From positions 17,405,501 to 17,469,500 of the forward strand of contig NC_092183.1 of NCBI RefSeq assembly GCF_043641665.1: a stretch of 64,000 nucleotides of DNA, written 5' to 3'. The notes beneath the pieces were generated by a model, which searched no databases, was not told the DNA's origin, and worked only from the letters and a program-made list of their open reading frames with translations. Position numbers and translations under genes: made by a program. Origin of the DNA: Enoplosus armatus (taxonomy: Eukaryota; Chordata; Actinopteri; Centrarchiformes; Enoplosidae). Shown here one piece after another: positions 31,757 to 49,293 of this stretch (the stretch's first letter is position 1; the number at the start of each line of letters is the position of its first letter).

Positions 31757-32748
31757 CTGTAAGAAGTTCAGTGATTGTATTTGTATATACATGCGTTATA
31801 TACAAAACATCTCACATTTGTCAGGGATTTACAGTTTGTTCTTTAATTGATACACAGTATTCCTTCTACCCATTTATAGCTCTATCTGTCGAATCTCACA
31901 GCTTTGCTTTTTGTAACATTTACATCTGTGTGTTGAACAGTGTGACTCTGTATGTCGAGAAAGAGCATCAGCAACTCCTCTAGGCGAGAAGCCACACAGA
32001 TGCAACAGCTGACAGCACTCCTGCAGGGCCTCATCAAGACAGAGAGTACAGAATGAATGTGGAACCATAGGAATGTGGATCATAGTTTTGCCTCACAATT
32101 ATTGTCATACAATAAAATTCCGATAAAGATACAATTGTCTTTCTTTCTCAGTATTGCAATTACTGTATCATTAATGACAAAAAATAAAATAGGCGCATTA
32201 GAAAGAAGAGTGAAACAGAAAGTATAACTCATGCCTTCTCTTATAACACATCCATGAGTTGGACCATTTTCTGACAACTTGCTCTGCTGCTTTTGGGTGA
32301 CATGGAAGTGAAAGAGAAGAACTTTCAAAATAAAATTACTTGCAGTTTGGTCCACTTGAGTGTGTGCAGATACAAGCGAAAATAACAAAACAATACAAAA
32401 GGGAACACAATATGTATTTATCTGATAGCAAATGAATGGAGAAATGAATCATGGAAGGAATTTAACATCCGTCATGTTATGGTCATATTACATTTGAGCC
32501 CCACTGAAAGTCTGTGTGGTGATGTGTCAGAGATGTTACATATGAGTGTGTGAGTCTAGGGCATTAGACAGGATACTCTGAGATAATCCATCATTATAAG
32601 TGTTACAGTATACACATCATTAAGAGCCATAGAGGCTCCCATCAGTGGCTCTCTCATTGTCAAAGATGTGGTAGTAAGAGTCCAGCTCATTAAAAAACAG
32701 ACATGAAGTTAACCAAAAACTTAACCATTATTATAACAAGAACAAATA
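31757..32748. other. Spacer downstream of ARSK
   Basis: This holds the ARSK 3' UTR, a short copy resembling the ARSK coding end (32622-32665) and a small plus-strand open frame (31952-32056) of uncertain meaning. No other gene is recognised. Confidence 0.5.
32622..32665 (-). pseudogene. Partial copy of the ARSK C-terminal coding end
   Basis: Read on the minus strand this gives NERATDGSLYGS followed by TAA, against NERAIDKWLYGSV and TGA at the true ARSK end about 130 bases upstream. About 30 of 39 bases match, with 12 in a row at the end, and most differences are transitions. It looks like a local tandem duplication that has diverged, although a diverged alternative ending is conceivable. Confidence 0.55.
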
Positions 32749-35700
32749 TCACACAGAGCCATAGAGCCACTTGTCAATAGCTCTTTCATTGGCTAACGCA
32801 TCTTTTTGCCAATCCACATGCCACCGAAGGTTAGCAATGGCCTGGCTATAGTTTTCCCCCAAACTCTGGCGCCAGGCACCAAATGCTTTTTTATTGTAGA
32901 GATGGACACTTGTAGAGACGTTTGGATAGTCTACAATGCTACGCAGTATCTTGTCCAGATGTGCCCGCACGTCTGGGAATTTGAGAACAACATTATGAAG
33001 TTCTTCCTTGTCCAGTGTTACGTCTGCAAAACACAGAGCACAGAAAATCAAAGGGAGCAAGACTTTTATGATTGTTTTTTACTTCTTGAAAGCATATGAG
33101 GATCGAGTGGTTGAAGTTTGGTTTCTGAAGCTAGGAACTCACCAAAAAGCTGTGGGGGGACACTCAGGCCATCTGCATAGGCAATATATTTCCACCGGCC
33201 ACTTCTCAGCATGTATGTAGAGGCGTTGGCATTACAACCATGATATTCACTCAGAACCCAGTCTGGATGTTGCTTCTTGGAAAAAGTGCTGGCCGTGGAC
33301 AGCAGAGGAAGGAGCGAGTGGCCACTGAGAACACCAACTGCTGAAATACCAGCAATGTCTGCAAAATAGGGTGTTACATCCAGTTAAAATACTAAAATCT
33401 AAACTAGTCCTTTTATTCTGTTTCCTTTACAGACAGTATGCAGACAGTTCAAATCCCTCCACATCATGATTACTATAGCGCATTTATTCTACCTTTCAAC
33501 AGACATTTTGATGATTTATAATCTTTGATCTTAGACGTTTGAATCCTATGTTTTCTGTCTACTTCCTTACCCAGCAAAGTGGGATAGAGATCCACCAAAG
33601 ACACAAGCTGGTTGACCTGCAGGCCAGACATCAGCCCAGGACCCATGACCAGCAGGGGAACATGGGAACTGCCTTCAAACATTGACATCTTGTAGAACTG
33701 CCGGTGCTCCATGGCCAGCTCTCCATGGTCGGCCGTAAAGATCACAACAGTGTTGTTAAGCAGGCCATTCTCTCTCAGAGCTGAAATCACCTGGCCTGGT
33801 GTGGGAGACAGATGGTAAGCATTGAGCTGCTGCTGGATTTTGACTAATTCAACTAAATTGGGTAAAAATCCAGCAGTTGAAAGACATTATTCAAACACTA
33901 GCAGCAGGATAAAGTGGTGGTAAACAGGATCTCACTATATGTGCTCTAAAGGGAAAAGATTGTATAGGCTTTAATATGCCTTGTAATATTTTTTTCATCA
34001 TTCACTTTCCCACTCAAAGTTGCTTAACATGTTAAAATATTAAACCAATACAGAGCATTTAACAGAAATGTATCTCTTGCTGATGCAGAGGAGTTTATGG
34101 ATTTTCTTGCTTTTTTAAATAAAAGGCTGATCACTGTCACTTTATATATTCAGGGAAGTTTCACTGAGAGTAATTCAAGTCAAAGTAGCCAAATGTTCTA
34201 ACAGGCAGCACTGAATCAACAGTAATACTGCTAAAGAAATTCAGTGCAATTTGCACTGTAAATTTGATATAATAGTATTACTGATAAGCCTCAAATCTAT
34301 TTACTTGTTGTTGCCTGGTATGCTACGCCTTGTTTTATAGCCAGTTCCCACTACTGTGATGCTGTTTCTTTTCTAAAGTACATGTTTGGGATCTGTGATC
34401 CTGTACAAAGAAACTGCTCCTCAGGTTTCGTCTGATTCATCAGTCATCTTGGCAACAGAGTTTGGTTTAAACTTGAACCATCTTTGTGAGTCCCAAAGAC
34501 AAAGGTTAAGCTCAAAGTTAGCTGTCAAACCCACCACTTCCTGCTTAGAGAGATTGCCCACTGGAGAATTACTGCTATCAACTTACCCAGCATAGCATCT
34601 GCTTCAGCACACATGGCATAATAGAAGGCCCTTATGCTTTTGACTTCCTCCTCAGTGAAAACACCACTGCAGTTTTTGGTGAAGGTAGAGTAGACGTCAA
34701 CAGGGTGCATGGCAGCAGTGGGCAGCCATTTAGGAACAGTGATGAGCTCAGAAGACACCTGTGTGTGTAAAGTAAGAACTTTTATCATGATCTCTATAAA
34801 AAAAACATACGATGTGATTCTGCAGTAATAGAGAGAAAACACTCAATAAACACGGAAAGCAAAAGCTTGCCTTTTTCAGCCAGTATGGTGAGGTAAGGAA
34901 GGTGGATCCTCCTCCAGTGGGGCCCAGGGATTCAGTTTTATAGGGGTGCGGTAAATTGAGGCCAAGATAAAGAGCGAAGGGCTGGTGTGAGGATGCCGCT
35001 CTCTGGTTGATCCACTGTGTAGCCGTGTCTGTGTTTTTCCAGTCTGTTCTCATGATCCTTACTGTTGACATGTTCCCAACAAGTTGTGTAACAGGCCGGC
35101 CCTCTTGGCTCAGGAGCAGCTGAGCATCTCGTGTCCAGGCCTCAACTCGATTACTGCAGAAGTGGCAGAAATACCAACAAGATGCAGGCAGAGACACAAA
35201 AAATGGGAAGTGGAAAGAAACACGTGTGGACAAGCATCCATAAGAGATGATTCACATTGTCCTTGAAGATAGCTGCCCACATACAGAGTATGTTGTTGCT
35301 TCTTACTCATGCATTAACAATTCTTCTGTGTATATGGGTGTGCATGTGTTATAGCTCTTAGTTTTGGTGAATAGGAATAAGAAAGTTAGTGTTTTCTTAT
35401 CTGAGATACAGGCTCAACTTTACAGACACTCTTGTCCACAATCCTGACAGTGTCTGCCTACCTGACAGAGTGACTCCCTGAGGTGTAGTCCAGCTTGCCA
35501 ATCATCTTGGTAAGATATCCGTTCGCCTCCAGCAAATCCATCCATGTCGTTGCATTAGCATCGAGGCACTTGTAGTTGTTCCATGACTGAGTGAGGTGAA
35601 CAAACTGGCCACTCCACATTGCTGAGAAAAAAGATTAAACCATTGAAATACATTTATCATTGCACCTTTATTACCATCTTGAACACTGCAATATCTCTCT

Positions 35701-36195
35701 AGTTGCAATTTAAAGGGAAATTCCCAGAGCCTTTTAGTGGGTAACTTACCTGCTCTGGAGGGGCAGCAGATGGGTGAGTTGGTGTAAGCATTGAGGAATG
35801 TGGTACCAAGCTCCCTGAGGTAGTTTATATATGGCAGCTGCACAACTTTCCTGCCAGGATCAAAGGTCAATCGCCCATCCTGCAGCAAGAGGAAAACTGG
35901 CATTGAAACCCAAAGCCACTGAGATACTAACAAAGTCAAACAAAGACGTGAAAATGTGAAAAATAAAGCATCTCTGTATGGTGTTTAATCATGTCATCTC
36001 GTTGTGCTTTAGCCTACAAACAAACAACCAAAATATACTGTTGTATACAGTAGAAAAGCTCTGTACTGTAACTTAATTCATACTTACAAATGCATCACTC
36101 ATCACCATCACAATGTCGGGTCTGGTTCCATTTTGACACAAACTTTGACCATAAAGTTGAAAGAGGAAAATCAAAGCCAACACTTCTATATTCAT
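32749..36195 (-). CDS. arsk: Arylsulfatase K (lysosomal glucuronate-2-sulfatase)
   Basis: ARSK removes 2-O-sulfate from glucuronate during lysosomal degradation of heparan sulfate and related chains. Minus-strand exons: 36195-36088, 35879-35750, 35621-35462, 35153-34871, 34758-34587, 33795-33571, 33358-33143, 33023-32749, giving 522 residues (human 536) with consistent phases. The ATG at 36195 begins a hydrophobic signal peptide of about 20 residues. The sulfatase signature ICCPSRA contains C74, the cysteine expected to be converted to formylglycine. DAFDGRL (metal-binding Asp), GKLDYTSG, LGLNLPHPY and TADHGELAMEHRQFYKMSM complete the active-site motifs; NAT, NCS and NAS sequons are present. 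The intron after exon 4 starts with GC. All key residues are intact, so the gene appears functional. It is divergently arranged with ARRDC3. Confidence 0.96.
34869..34870 (-). other. arsk: Non-canonical GC 5' splice site in ARSK
   Basis: Exon 4 ends CTGAAAAAG|GCAAGC on the minus strand, and exon 5 begins GTGTCTTCTGAG after acceptor CAG (34761-34759 area). The join WLKK-VSSELITVPKW matches the human WLEK-VSHDAIKIPKW layout exactly and preserves phase 0. No nearby GT gives this protein, so the intron is GC-AG. Confidence 0.88.
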
Positions 36196-37119
36196 GACAG
36201 CGTTTCACCTCCTTCACAAATGTGATGATTTGCTGTCGTAAAAGAAGAAATTTGTGCGGACCGGATGAGATTCATCAGAGAAGACATTCAACAAGTGCTC
36301 CTCTGTGACTGCAAGTGATGGTTACTTCCGCGTCTGAGGGACTTGATATTAACATCCCGGTTAAGCTTTCAAAATAAGAGTTTTCTTATACAATTAAAAT
36401 TGAAGGAGTCAGCTGTCCGAATTGAATATCGTTTTCTTTTAAATATAACTATTTAACACACATTATCACTGACACCAATCACGACACAAATTAATAATGG
36501 TTAGTAGGGGGTTACATCCGATTTTAACATGTAATGACAAAGTATTAACTCTAGAGGGCAGCATTCATCTTTTAACAAAACATCTATGTTGGCACCGTCA
36601 CGATCTCAACTGTGAGAAACCAAATATTTAGTTAGGCTAATAATTGATGAAACCAAATAGTACCTCGTATGACTGGTGTGATGTGAACAGTGAATTGATG
36701 TACTTTTTAAAATTAGACGAGGTAGCATGAAATATGATTAATCGTTATTTGGTTTTAAACTGTTTTAATTATTGGGTTTTTAATTAAACGCCATCCAATT
36801 TTAATCCGATGTCATCCAATAGCGCCGATGTTTGCCACGGATCTTGCAAGCTTGGACCGCCACAGACCCAGATATTATTCTCCCTCTTCCTGTAACTCTC
36901 ATTGTGGGCAAATTGTATTGCTGAATTGATGTGGCACCTTGTAAATAATCCCAATGAAATAGAATTGAAAGGGTTGTTTTGCAGTCATGAATTGTTTGTT
37001 GAAGGCAATGTACTGTACATGAGTGCTGTTCAACAGGTGATACTGCAGATCATTGTAGAAGCTTATGTGGCCACCAGGTAGCGTTTTGAGCCTCAGAGTT
37101 GTTTTTCTGTAAACCGTGA

Positions 37120-37141
37120 CCCCCCCCCCCCCCCCCCCCCC
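37120..37141. repeat. Homopolymer C run
   Basis: Twenty-two consecutive C between ARSK and ARRDC3. The length may be an assembly estimate. Confidence 0.9.
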
Positions 37142-37892
37142 ATATGTGCACGGATCTTTTTAATCTAAACACAGAAACAACATATGTGATGGATGGATAT
37201 CTAGGATGCTTTTTCTAGAAGTCTGCTCACCCTTTTCCCCTTTGAATCGTAGGCAAACATAGTATCCAGCAATTCTACATGGTCCGTGCTGCAGGCATGA
37301 TGAAAGATTCAGCTATTATTTTCTGTTGATTGCACATGGATGGAGAGGTTGTAGTGAGCCTGGACATATGTGTATCTATTATATCACAGATAAATGTGCA
37401 GACACTTAAGCTGTATGCCTAGACATAAGGCTGGGAACTGTAGGCTCAGATATTCTGAGTTGATGTACTGTTGATATGAATATTATAACGAGTGTTTTCA
37501 TTTGTTTCTAGTTAGTCAGCAAACATATTCCTTATATCCATCTCTAAATTAAAAAAGTCTGGAAACAAGTTGGGATGAGACTTTTTGGGGTAGATGTATT
37601 CATGTATTTTAAATACATGTAATATATAACAGATTACCTGTTAAGGTTCACCTTTAAAACTACTGTGGTGAACATTTCTTTGTGCAGTCTTTCAGCTGTT
37701 TGACCAAACTTGTCATCTGGCTTAGTAGTGCCACTTCCCTCTCTGCCTTGTTCCAGAAGACGGAAGGAGGGGGCAGCGAAGCCCTGCACATGCGCTGAAG
37801 GTTGTTTTTCACACAGCCTGTCGCTTAAAGTGAGCTGAGCTACGGGGGTTTCCTTGTCTTTGACTGGAGACCATCTAGCAGAGAGGCGGATG

Positions 37893-37915
37893 ATAACAGC
37901 ATCCTTTGCTGTTAT
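37893..37915 (+). other. Small hairpin in the ARRDC3 5' UTR
   Basis: ATAACAGCA (37893-37901) pairs perfectly with TGCTGTTAT (37907-37915) across a five-base loop. It lies about 180 bases before the ARRDC3 ATG and, if transcribed, would form a 9-bp stem in the leader. Confidence 0.6.
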
Positions 37916-38090
37916 TCAGCCATCGCACATCTCAATGAACTGCTCGCAAAGAAGCCACTGATCGTGCCTACTGCTTTTTGCAGGGCAGATACTGATCAGT
38001 GTCTAAAAACTGCATCCAATTTTCTTATGAGATTATTTTTTCATAGACTCTTTTTTATTTCAAGGTCTCTGTAGCCTATCTCTTTCCACC

Positions 38091-42740
<4,650 letters not shown>

Positions 42741-44699
42741 AGGGTATTCCTGAAATTCCCTCTGGGAGCTCAAAAAACCCCTTTGCAAGGCTCAGCTTTG
42801 TTTATTTTTCTCCAACAACAACGTTCACACAACGCTGTTGACGTCAAGAGAAAAACAAAGTATCCAACCAACCAACAAAGACTTGGACAAAAACCCACAG
42901 TTGAGTTGGGTTGGACAAATCTGTTCCTGCCTTCCCTCAGCGAGAGAAACAGGAGTCACTAGTTTGGGGTATCACTTCCTTCCTGTGTCGGCCTGCTGAG
43001 GGTGGGATATGTACAGATGAACACATATTCAGTCTGTATGAAAATCCCCACTTGTAGCGAGAGCCCTGGTGATACTATTGACAATGACGAGGAAAAATCA
43101 GCAAGGCTCTTCCTGCCACGCTCCTCTTTAATCCTTGATTCTTCTGTACTCATGGCACATAAGGACATGGCTCCTCACACAAAGGGCAGGACTAATCATG
43201 TCCAGACTTCAGCAGAATCACTTAAAGAAAACGGGACGAAGAGAGAAAAATAACAACGACATTGTCTAACCACCGTAGTCTGTATGAATGAAAGTATTCA
43301 GCAGTCAACAACAGAGCAAAGACTAGGTCCTCCTGCCTCATTTGGGATTTTGTTTTGCACATTTTATTCTTTACTTGAGTTGTGTGGCTCTGTTTAATGA
43401 GAATTGAAAAAAAAAATCACTAATAGTTTGGTTTCAGCCTTGTAGTGCGCCAGACTAAGAATATGAGACTGCAGGCTTAACTTTTAAGACTTTCATCTGC
43501 ATAACTTTGAGCAACATTTGATTTTTGGAGAAAAAAAAAGACTGAAAAGGACAAGAACAATGCACTGAATTTGTTTAAGCTGTTTTAAGAATTTTCTTTT
43601 TCCTCCTAATGACATTTCCTCAGTGACTTATAACAACTAGACTGGACATTTACAATAACTGCAGCACACTATCTCCATCTTGGAAGCTCTTTAAGACGTT
43701 GCCTCCTCAGCTTGGATCCAAGTGTGGCTTCCCTCCTCTTTTAGTCTAGTTCTGTTATTCTGTTTTTGTATTTAGCTCCAATCATAGAATCGCTTTTAGC
43801 CTTTTTTGTGTTGAGGTTGCTCTGGATTTGGACTAGGAGGGTTGCAGACCTGCTTTTGCCACTCAAATTGTAGCTGAAGAGAAAAGTGTGAGTCTGTGTG
43901 AGTCTGTGCGTGTGTGTGTGTGTACGTGTGAAACAGAGAGGGTGGTACATTGTGGAGGGACTCGCCTCACCCTAATTGCCTGCAGCCCCTCTACTCCTAA
44001 TCTCAGGGCAAACTAGGCTTGCGTAACTGCCCAAAAAGCACTGTCTCAGGTGGTCTTCTCACTTGCCAAACGGTTGGGAAAAAAAGAGAAAAAATGTTAT
44101 AGGTTTTCTTTTAAATTGCACTGTTAAAAATAATGAAGCGGTTTTTTTTAACTACCAAAACGAGAGATAGACCTGCAGAGAAGCAAGGCAGCTTTCTGAG
44201 ATGAATCACATTCCCTTTTTGTCCTGCTGCACTTCCCCAGTTCATCCAACCAACAGTTAGATTTTACCAGACCAGTGAAGCCAGAATGCTAGCTATAAAA
44301 AAAAAAGAAGGAAAGACACTGCTTCTGCGTTAAAAGGAGCAAACCCAGCACAAATGAAAAGCTGGGGACGTTGCTAAACCTCTGTTGAGACTGTTCAGAA
44401 CAAGTAGTAGTAGGTTGACATGAGTAATACATTGGTTTTCTAACTCATTCAACACAAAAGACCAGCTGCAACAGAGGCTTGACATAGTCAGGAAAAAAGG
44501 AAAGCAGCACTTTTTTTGATAAGAAAAAAAAAAGCATTCAATGGTGAAGGTCTGGAGGAAAAACCATTTGGTACTAACCGTGTTATACTAGAGGATTTTT
44601 CAGTAAAGCAGTGTTGTGTAGGACGTTAATGCATTATTTAATTTTTTTTTAAGATTAGTGACTTTCTTTAAAGTTTACATTTTAAACGTAGCTGACACC

Positions 44700-44703
<4 letters not shown>

Positions 44704-44736
<33 letters not shown>
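44704..44736. repeat. (TG)n microsatellite
   Basis: Uninterrupted TG dinucleotides inside the ARRDC3 3' UTR. Confidence 0.95.
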
Positions 44737-45186
44737 ACGCTCTTATCGAAATCCAGCTGACAACTAAATACACAGCTTCTGACAGTAATCGACAAACTGC
44801 GGATTATTAAAGTGATCTTATCTTAGTGGCCTTGACACAGAAAAGACCTGATCATGATTCTTCATTTTTCAGTGTCTATGTTCTCCTTTTTTTGTTATGT
44901 TTGTACACATCTGTATGTTTTCGACCTTTCCATGTTTATTCAAAAGGACAAAAAGGGAAGAGGGGGGAAAAAAGTCCTTTTAGAAGCAAATGTTTTAAAA
45001 AATGATGTCCTGGACAGGCCTCTCAAGTGTGTTTATATTTCTGAAGCTGATGAGGGTTTTTTTTTTCTCCCATGTATTTCTGGGCATTGATATAGTTTGC
45101 TTCCTAGTTTAACAAGCAACCTTTCTGAGTTAGTTTCCCTGACCTCTGTGATCCCCTCAGGCTTGGGGGTGGCAGCTGTTGATCAG

Positions 45187-45205
45187 CCCCCCCCCCCCCC
45201 CCCCC
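45187..45205. repeat. Homopolymer C run
   Basis: Nineteen consecutive C. Such runs are often polymorphic or miscounted in assemblies, so its exact length should not be trusted. Confidence 0.9.
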
Positions 45206-45705
45206 TGAGAAACATTTAGGTAACACGGGATAGCAGACAGACTGCTTCTTCGATGGTAAACTCATGTTCTCTCCTGTTTTATATTCGTTTGCAGTTCTTC
45301 GTTTGGATTTTATCTTAGGGAAACTGAAGCAAGCTGCACGGTAATGAATAAGCTTACATATTTGTTTCAGGTTGGTCAATTCCATAGTCCATTTGCTTGG
45401 GCCTCAGAGTAGTCCAGTGTCAAAACTAAGCTAAACTCCTGACCTAATAAAGGCAGGAGCTGAAATGTTCAGAGGTAAAGAACCTGGGAGACAGGATCTG
45501 AAACATTTTAGAAACAAAGTGCAATATCACTCACTGAATTTTCTTCATTCTCCATTTGTATGTTTGTTTTTATCTTTTTTTTTTGTCTGTTAATCATGAC
45601 GATGTATAGATATTCTATGAATATACTATGTTCTGAATGATCTAACTTTTTTGTCTAGTTCTTCCTTTTGATTTGAATAAACGTTTTGTTCTAAATTACA
45701 AAGGA

Positions 45706-48700
45706 CTGTGATGTGAATTATTGTGCAAGATTGAACACAAGTGTGCCATACACACTACAAGCTTTCATGTATTAGTAAATGTACTTGAATTAGTGAAGAT
45801 AAAAGTACGTATTTATAACGTTCCCCTTTGTTTTTTCTGAGCACCAAATTTTTGAAAGAATTACAACAAAACATCCTCTCAACTGAAGAGCAAACAGAAT
45901 TAAACTGAAGCTGCAAATGATTAATCATTACCCATTGCTTTACCCTGACAGAAAACTACTTTATTTGGGTCATGGCAGTTTCAGATTAGAAACTCACTGG
46001 TTGCCACTCTGCTGGACCCAGATTATCCTCTAAAAATTAGTACAACACTGCCCCTGGAGGTGGTTTAAAAACTGCACCTGGCATTGCTGGCAGAAAGTTG
46101 CATGATATTTAAATCCAACTTTGAAAAAGCCTTACTGTCATCATAAGTGGCAAGACAGTGGAAATTAATTTAAAAATACACTTCCCTTATGTCTTATGTC
46201 CTTAAGTTTGTTTGTAGCGCCTGTGTCCGTTTTTATGTCAGAGGTGGAACCCCCCACTCAGGACAGAAATACCTGTTATTGTACCCAAAACTGAATTAAA
46301 CGTGGCACAAAGACCTCAGGATTTATTCCTCTTTGTACGTGCCCACGCTGGTCTTTACTGAGCACAGTTTCCAGAGGTTAACTGTGGTGATTCCTCGGGG
46401 CTGAAGAGGAGAAGCAAAGCCAGAGAGAAAAGCTGCACTTTCCTCTTTGCTTAAGTACCACTTATGTGAATTATGCGACTGCTTCAGCTCTGAGTGATTC
46501 AGAGTGCCAAATAATTTACTCAGAGTCTTCTTACCTTATATTACAGACTCATTTGGATTTTATTGATGGCGAAAAATTAATAAAGTCCCTTTGTCTTGCA
46601 TAGAAAACTGGTTTTGAAATTGCAGAGCATGTCATTTAATGCTGACCAGGCAGGGTTAGCTGTTGAAATCTTATTAAACACACACATTTCTGACACACCA
46701 GATGCTGATTATGATGTAGCGTGTCAAGAAATACAATTATGCTGTTGCACCCTTTGAAAAGAAACTTGACGAGTCACAGCGCCCCTCTCCAGGAAAATCT
46801 CAGTGAAACCTGATACGAGTTGAGGGCTACAGGCCAAGTGAACCACAGTCACAGGTCGGCATATAGCAAAACACATGATTTATTGATCCCTGCTGAATGA
46901 TGCATGCATATGAAAGGACATGCTGGCCTGCTGCAGAGCGTTGACAGAGGAGGCACCAGCATGAGACTTGAATGTTCTAACAATTGTCTTTATTCGTTTG
47001 TAGTCTCCAAAACACAATGTTCAAGCATCAAGTATTAACTTTGCACAAATGTGCTTCACATTTTTAGACATATTACCAATCCCTAAATTGTTCTGAAATC
47101 CTTGTAGCTTGATTTATATCAGGCTAAGTAAATATTTAACTTGCATAGGTTGCAACTTTCTATCTTTAAATGGGGCTGCTCTCATTCTGGTACCAGTTTG
47201 TCTACACATGACCTATTTATAATGTTCAACAGTCTGTTTCGTGAGCAGTCAATCCATTTCACTCGTAGTGTATCGATTCGCGTATTACGTCAACCGGGGT
47301 TTTATACTAATTGATTTAGTTGGAAAATATGAGCATGTTTGCACACAGGAGCTCAGCAAATTCGATCATGCTGGACAAAAAACATTGTACGGCACTGCAT
47401 GACTTGTAGGTCAAGCTGGAGCTAAATGCACGGGGTGATCTCTGAAAAAGCATGAATGTCATTGCTGTTGCATAACTGAACTGGGCTGTTTGATATCTAA
47501 ACGTCCTCTGTGACGCAGCAACCTGCAGTAAATGTAGTGTGAAGGAAGGAAAACTTGCTTCTAAACCTTTACTGACATGTTATACAAAGTGACACCTCAT
47601 CAACTTTACTGGGAATTTTTTGCACATTATCAGTTTGAGCCAGCATCAGTGATGACTCAGCAGCTCTGTCAGCTTTGACCAAGCACTTCAGTGTGCCTTT
47701 GTCCCCCCCCTCCCCTCCCCCGGCCCCCTTTGACTTTTGTGGGCCCAGGCCTTTGTGGGTGTCTGACCCCTGCGGACTGAAAAAAAGGAGGAGGGGATTA
47801 TTGCGGGAGAGCATAGATTGGGGCGGTGTGCATGCATGTGTGTGCGGTGGGAGTGTTGATTAGCAAGTGCTGACGCTACACAGGCCTCAGCTGTTTCCTC
47901 TCACCAGCTAATCCCACTACCCAGAAGCCCCTGTGATCCAGAGGTTCTCGGCAGTTTGCTGTGACCAGGCACGTTCAGCGTGGATGGGGAGGGCTGGGCT
48001 GAGGCCCCCGTGTGCCTGCTTGCCAGTGCCACATCATCACTGTGACATAATAGAAACACACACACACAGACATCTCTGCGCTGAGGCATGGAGCGCAGCA
48101 TTGATGCGAGCCCACGCATTCCTCGAAACAATGGAACAACCAATATTACTACAGGTCTGAAAATGTTACGCAGGAAATGATCCACAGATAGGAATACAAA
48201 TGTTTAATTGTTTCCCTGGCAGCAAAAATCACACATAAGTAACATAAAACATGCTGCACTTGATGAACTTTTCTTTAGCTGTTTTGTAGACACATCCAGG
48301 TCATCCAGCCAGATGAAGAGGCTCTCTGACCTCTGCAGCTTAAATAATTGACAGAACTGAGCTACTATTTAGTTATCATTAACACACTCTGTGAATCTCA
48401 CTGCTTTGTGTCAAACATGAATTGTTCCTAACTTATTTACTAAACAAAGCTACAAGAAGAATTCAACAAGGAAGGTCACCACTTCCCGGCACTCCTGACA
48501 CACAGTTCATGCTTTTTCAAGAATCGAATCCAATCATTTTATGCGCTTTTCTTTCTGTGGTTATTCCTGGAACAGTTGTTATTTTTCCGACTATTTTTAT
48601 GCTTAAACCCATTTCATAAACCTTGTCAAGAAGCCAGTCTTAAACCAAATCATTACCTCCCTGCAAAATAAACTTTAAAGTACTTTGTAGACTATCCTCA

Positions 48701-49200
48701 TCACCTTATCATAGCCCTTCTAAGCTCCTCCTTCCCACCAGCATCCAGGACTTCGACTGGCTGAGCATCGTAGGTCACAGCTTGTCTTCATCATCTCACC
48801 CACAAAACTCATCTGCAACATCACTCAAAACTTCAACTGTTTGAGCCAATCTTAGGATTTTTGCCAAATTATTTAGTATGACTATGCAAATATTTTTCAT
48901 CTCAAAAGTGTAACCACTGGATGATGTCACCTACTCGGCGTATGTGCACTGGAGGCTTCGAGTTTACGTCAAGTCCACATCACACTTGTGTACAGTAGGT
49001 TGCATGTTTGATCACGATTGGCTGCCATACTAGTTGTGATCTCACAGTCCTGCTCGTACATGCAGTGAAGGTCAAACATGGCAACGATACAGAATGACTT
49101 TTAAATTTGTTTTTGTGTTTGTATTTAGTTTATACATCATGTAGGAAAGTACATCGAGGAACACTAGTCAACCTTTTCATCAGCCCTTACTAACATCCAC
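45706..49200. other. Intergenic, first part of the region downstream of ARRDC3
   Basis: No coding exon is recognised. The sequence is mixed AT-rich DNA with no clear mobile element. Open frames present are short and lack splice or family support. Confidence 0.55.
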
Positions 49201-49209
49201 TCACACGCT

Positions 49210-49213
49210 CACA

Positions 49214-49292
<79 letters not shown>
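49210..49292. repeat. (CA)n microsatellite
   Basis: About 80 bases of almost pure CA dinucleotides, the longest simple repeat in the window. Confidence 0.97.

Positions 49293-49293
<1 letters not shown>

Larger units (their letters stand above)
36196..38090. promoter_or_regulatory. Divergent ARSK-ARRDC3 upstream region
   Basis: About 1.9 kb separates the ARSK and ARRDC3 start codons, which point away from each other. It contains a 22-base C run at 37120-37141 and, near ARRDC3, a CpG- and G-rich stretch (37740-37880) that is the likely ARRDC3 promoter and 5' UTR. A CCAAT motif occurs at about 36816. No gene is seen in between. Confidence 0.5.
42741..45705 (+). other. arrdc3: ARRDC3 3' UTR
   Basis: About 3 kb of AT-rich sequence follows the stop and ends after AATAAA at 45676-45681, which is followed by the GT-rich stretch expected downstream of a cleavage site. 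It includes a (TG)n run at about 44704-44736 and a 19-base C run at 45187-45205. Vertebrate ARRDC3 is known for a long 3' UTR. Confidence 0.65.

Noticed and set aside
31983..32003. A zinc-finger linker-like GEKPHRC on the plus strand
   Set aside because: No cysteine-histidine spacing of a C2H2 finger surrounds it and a stop follows within two codons.
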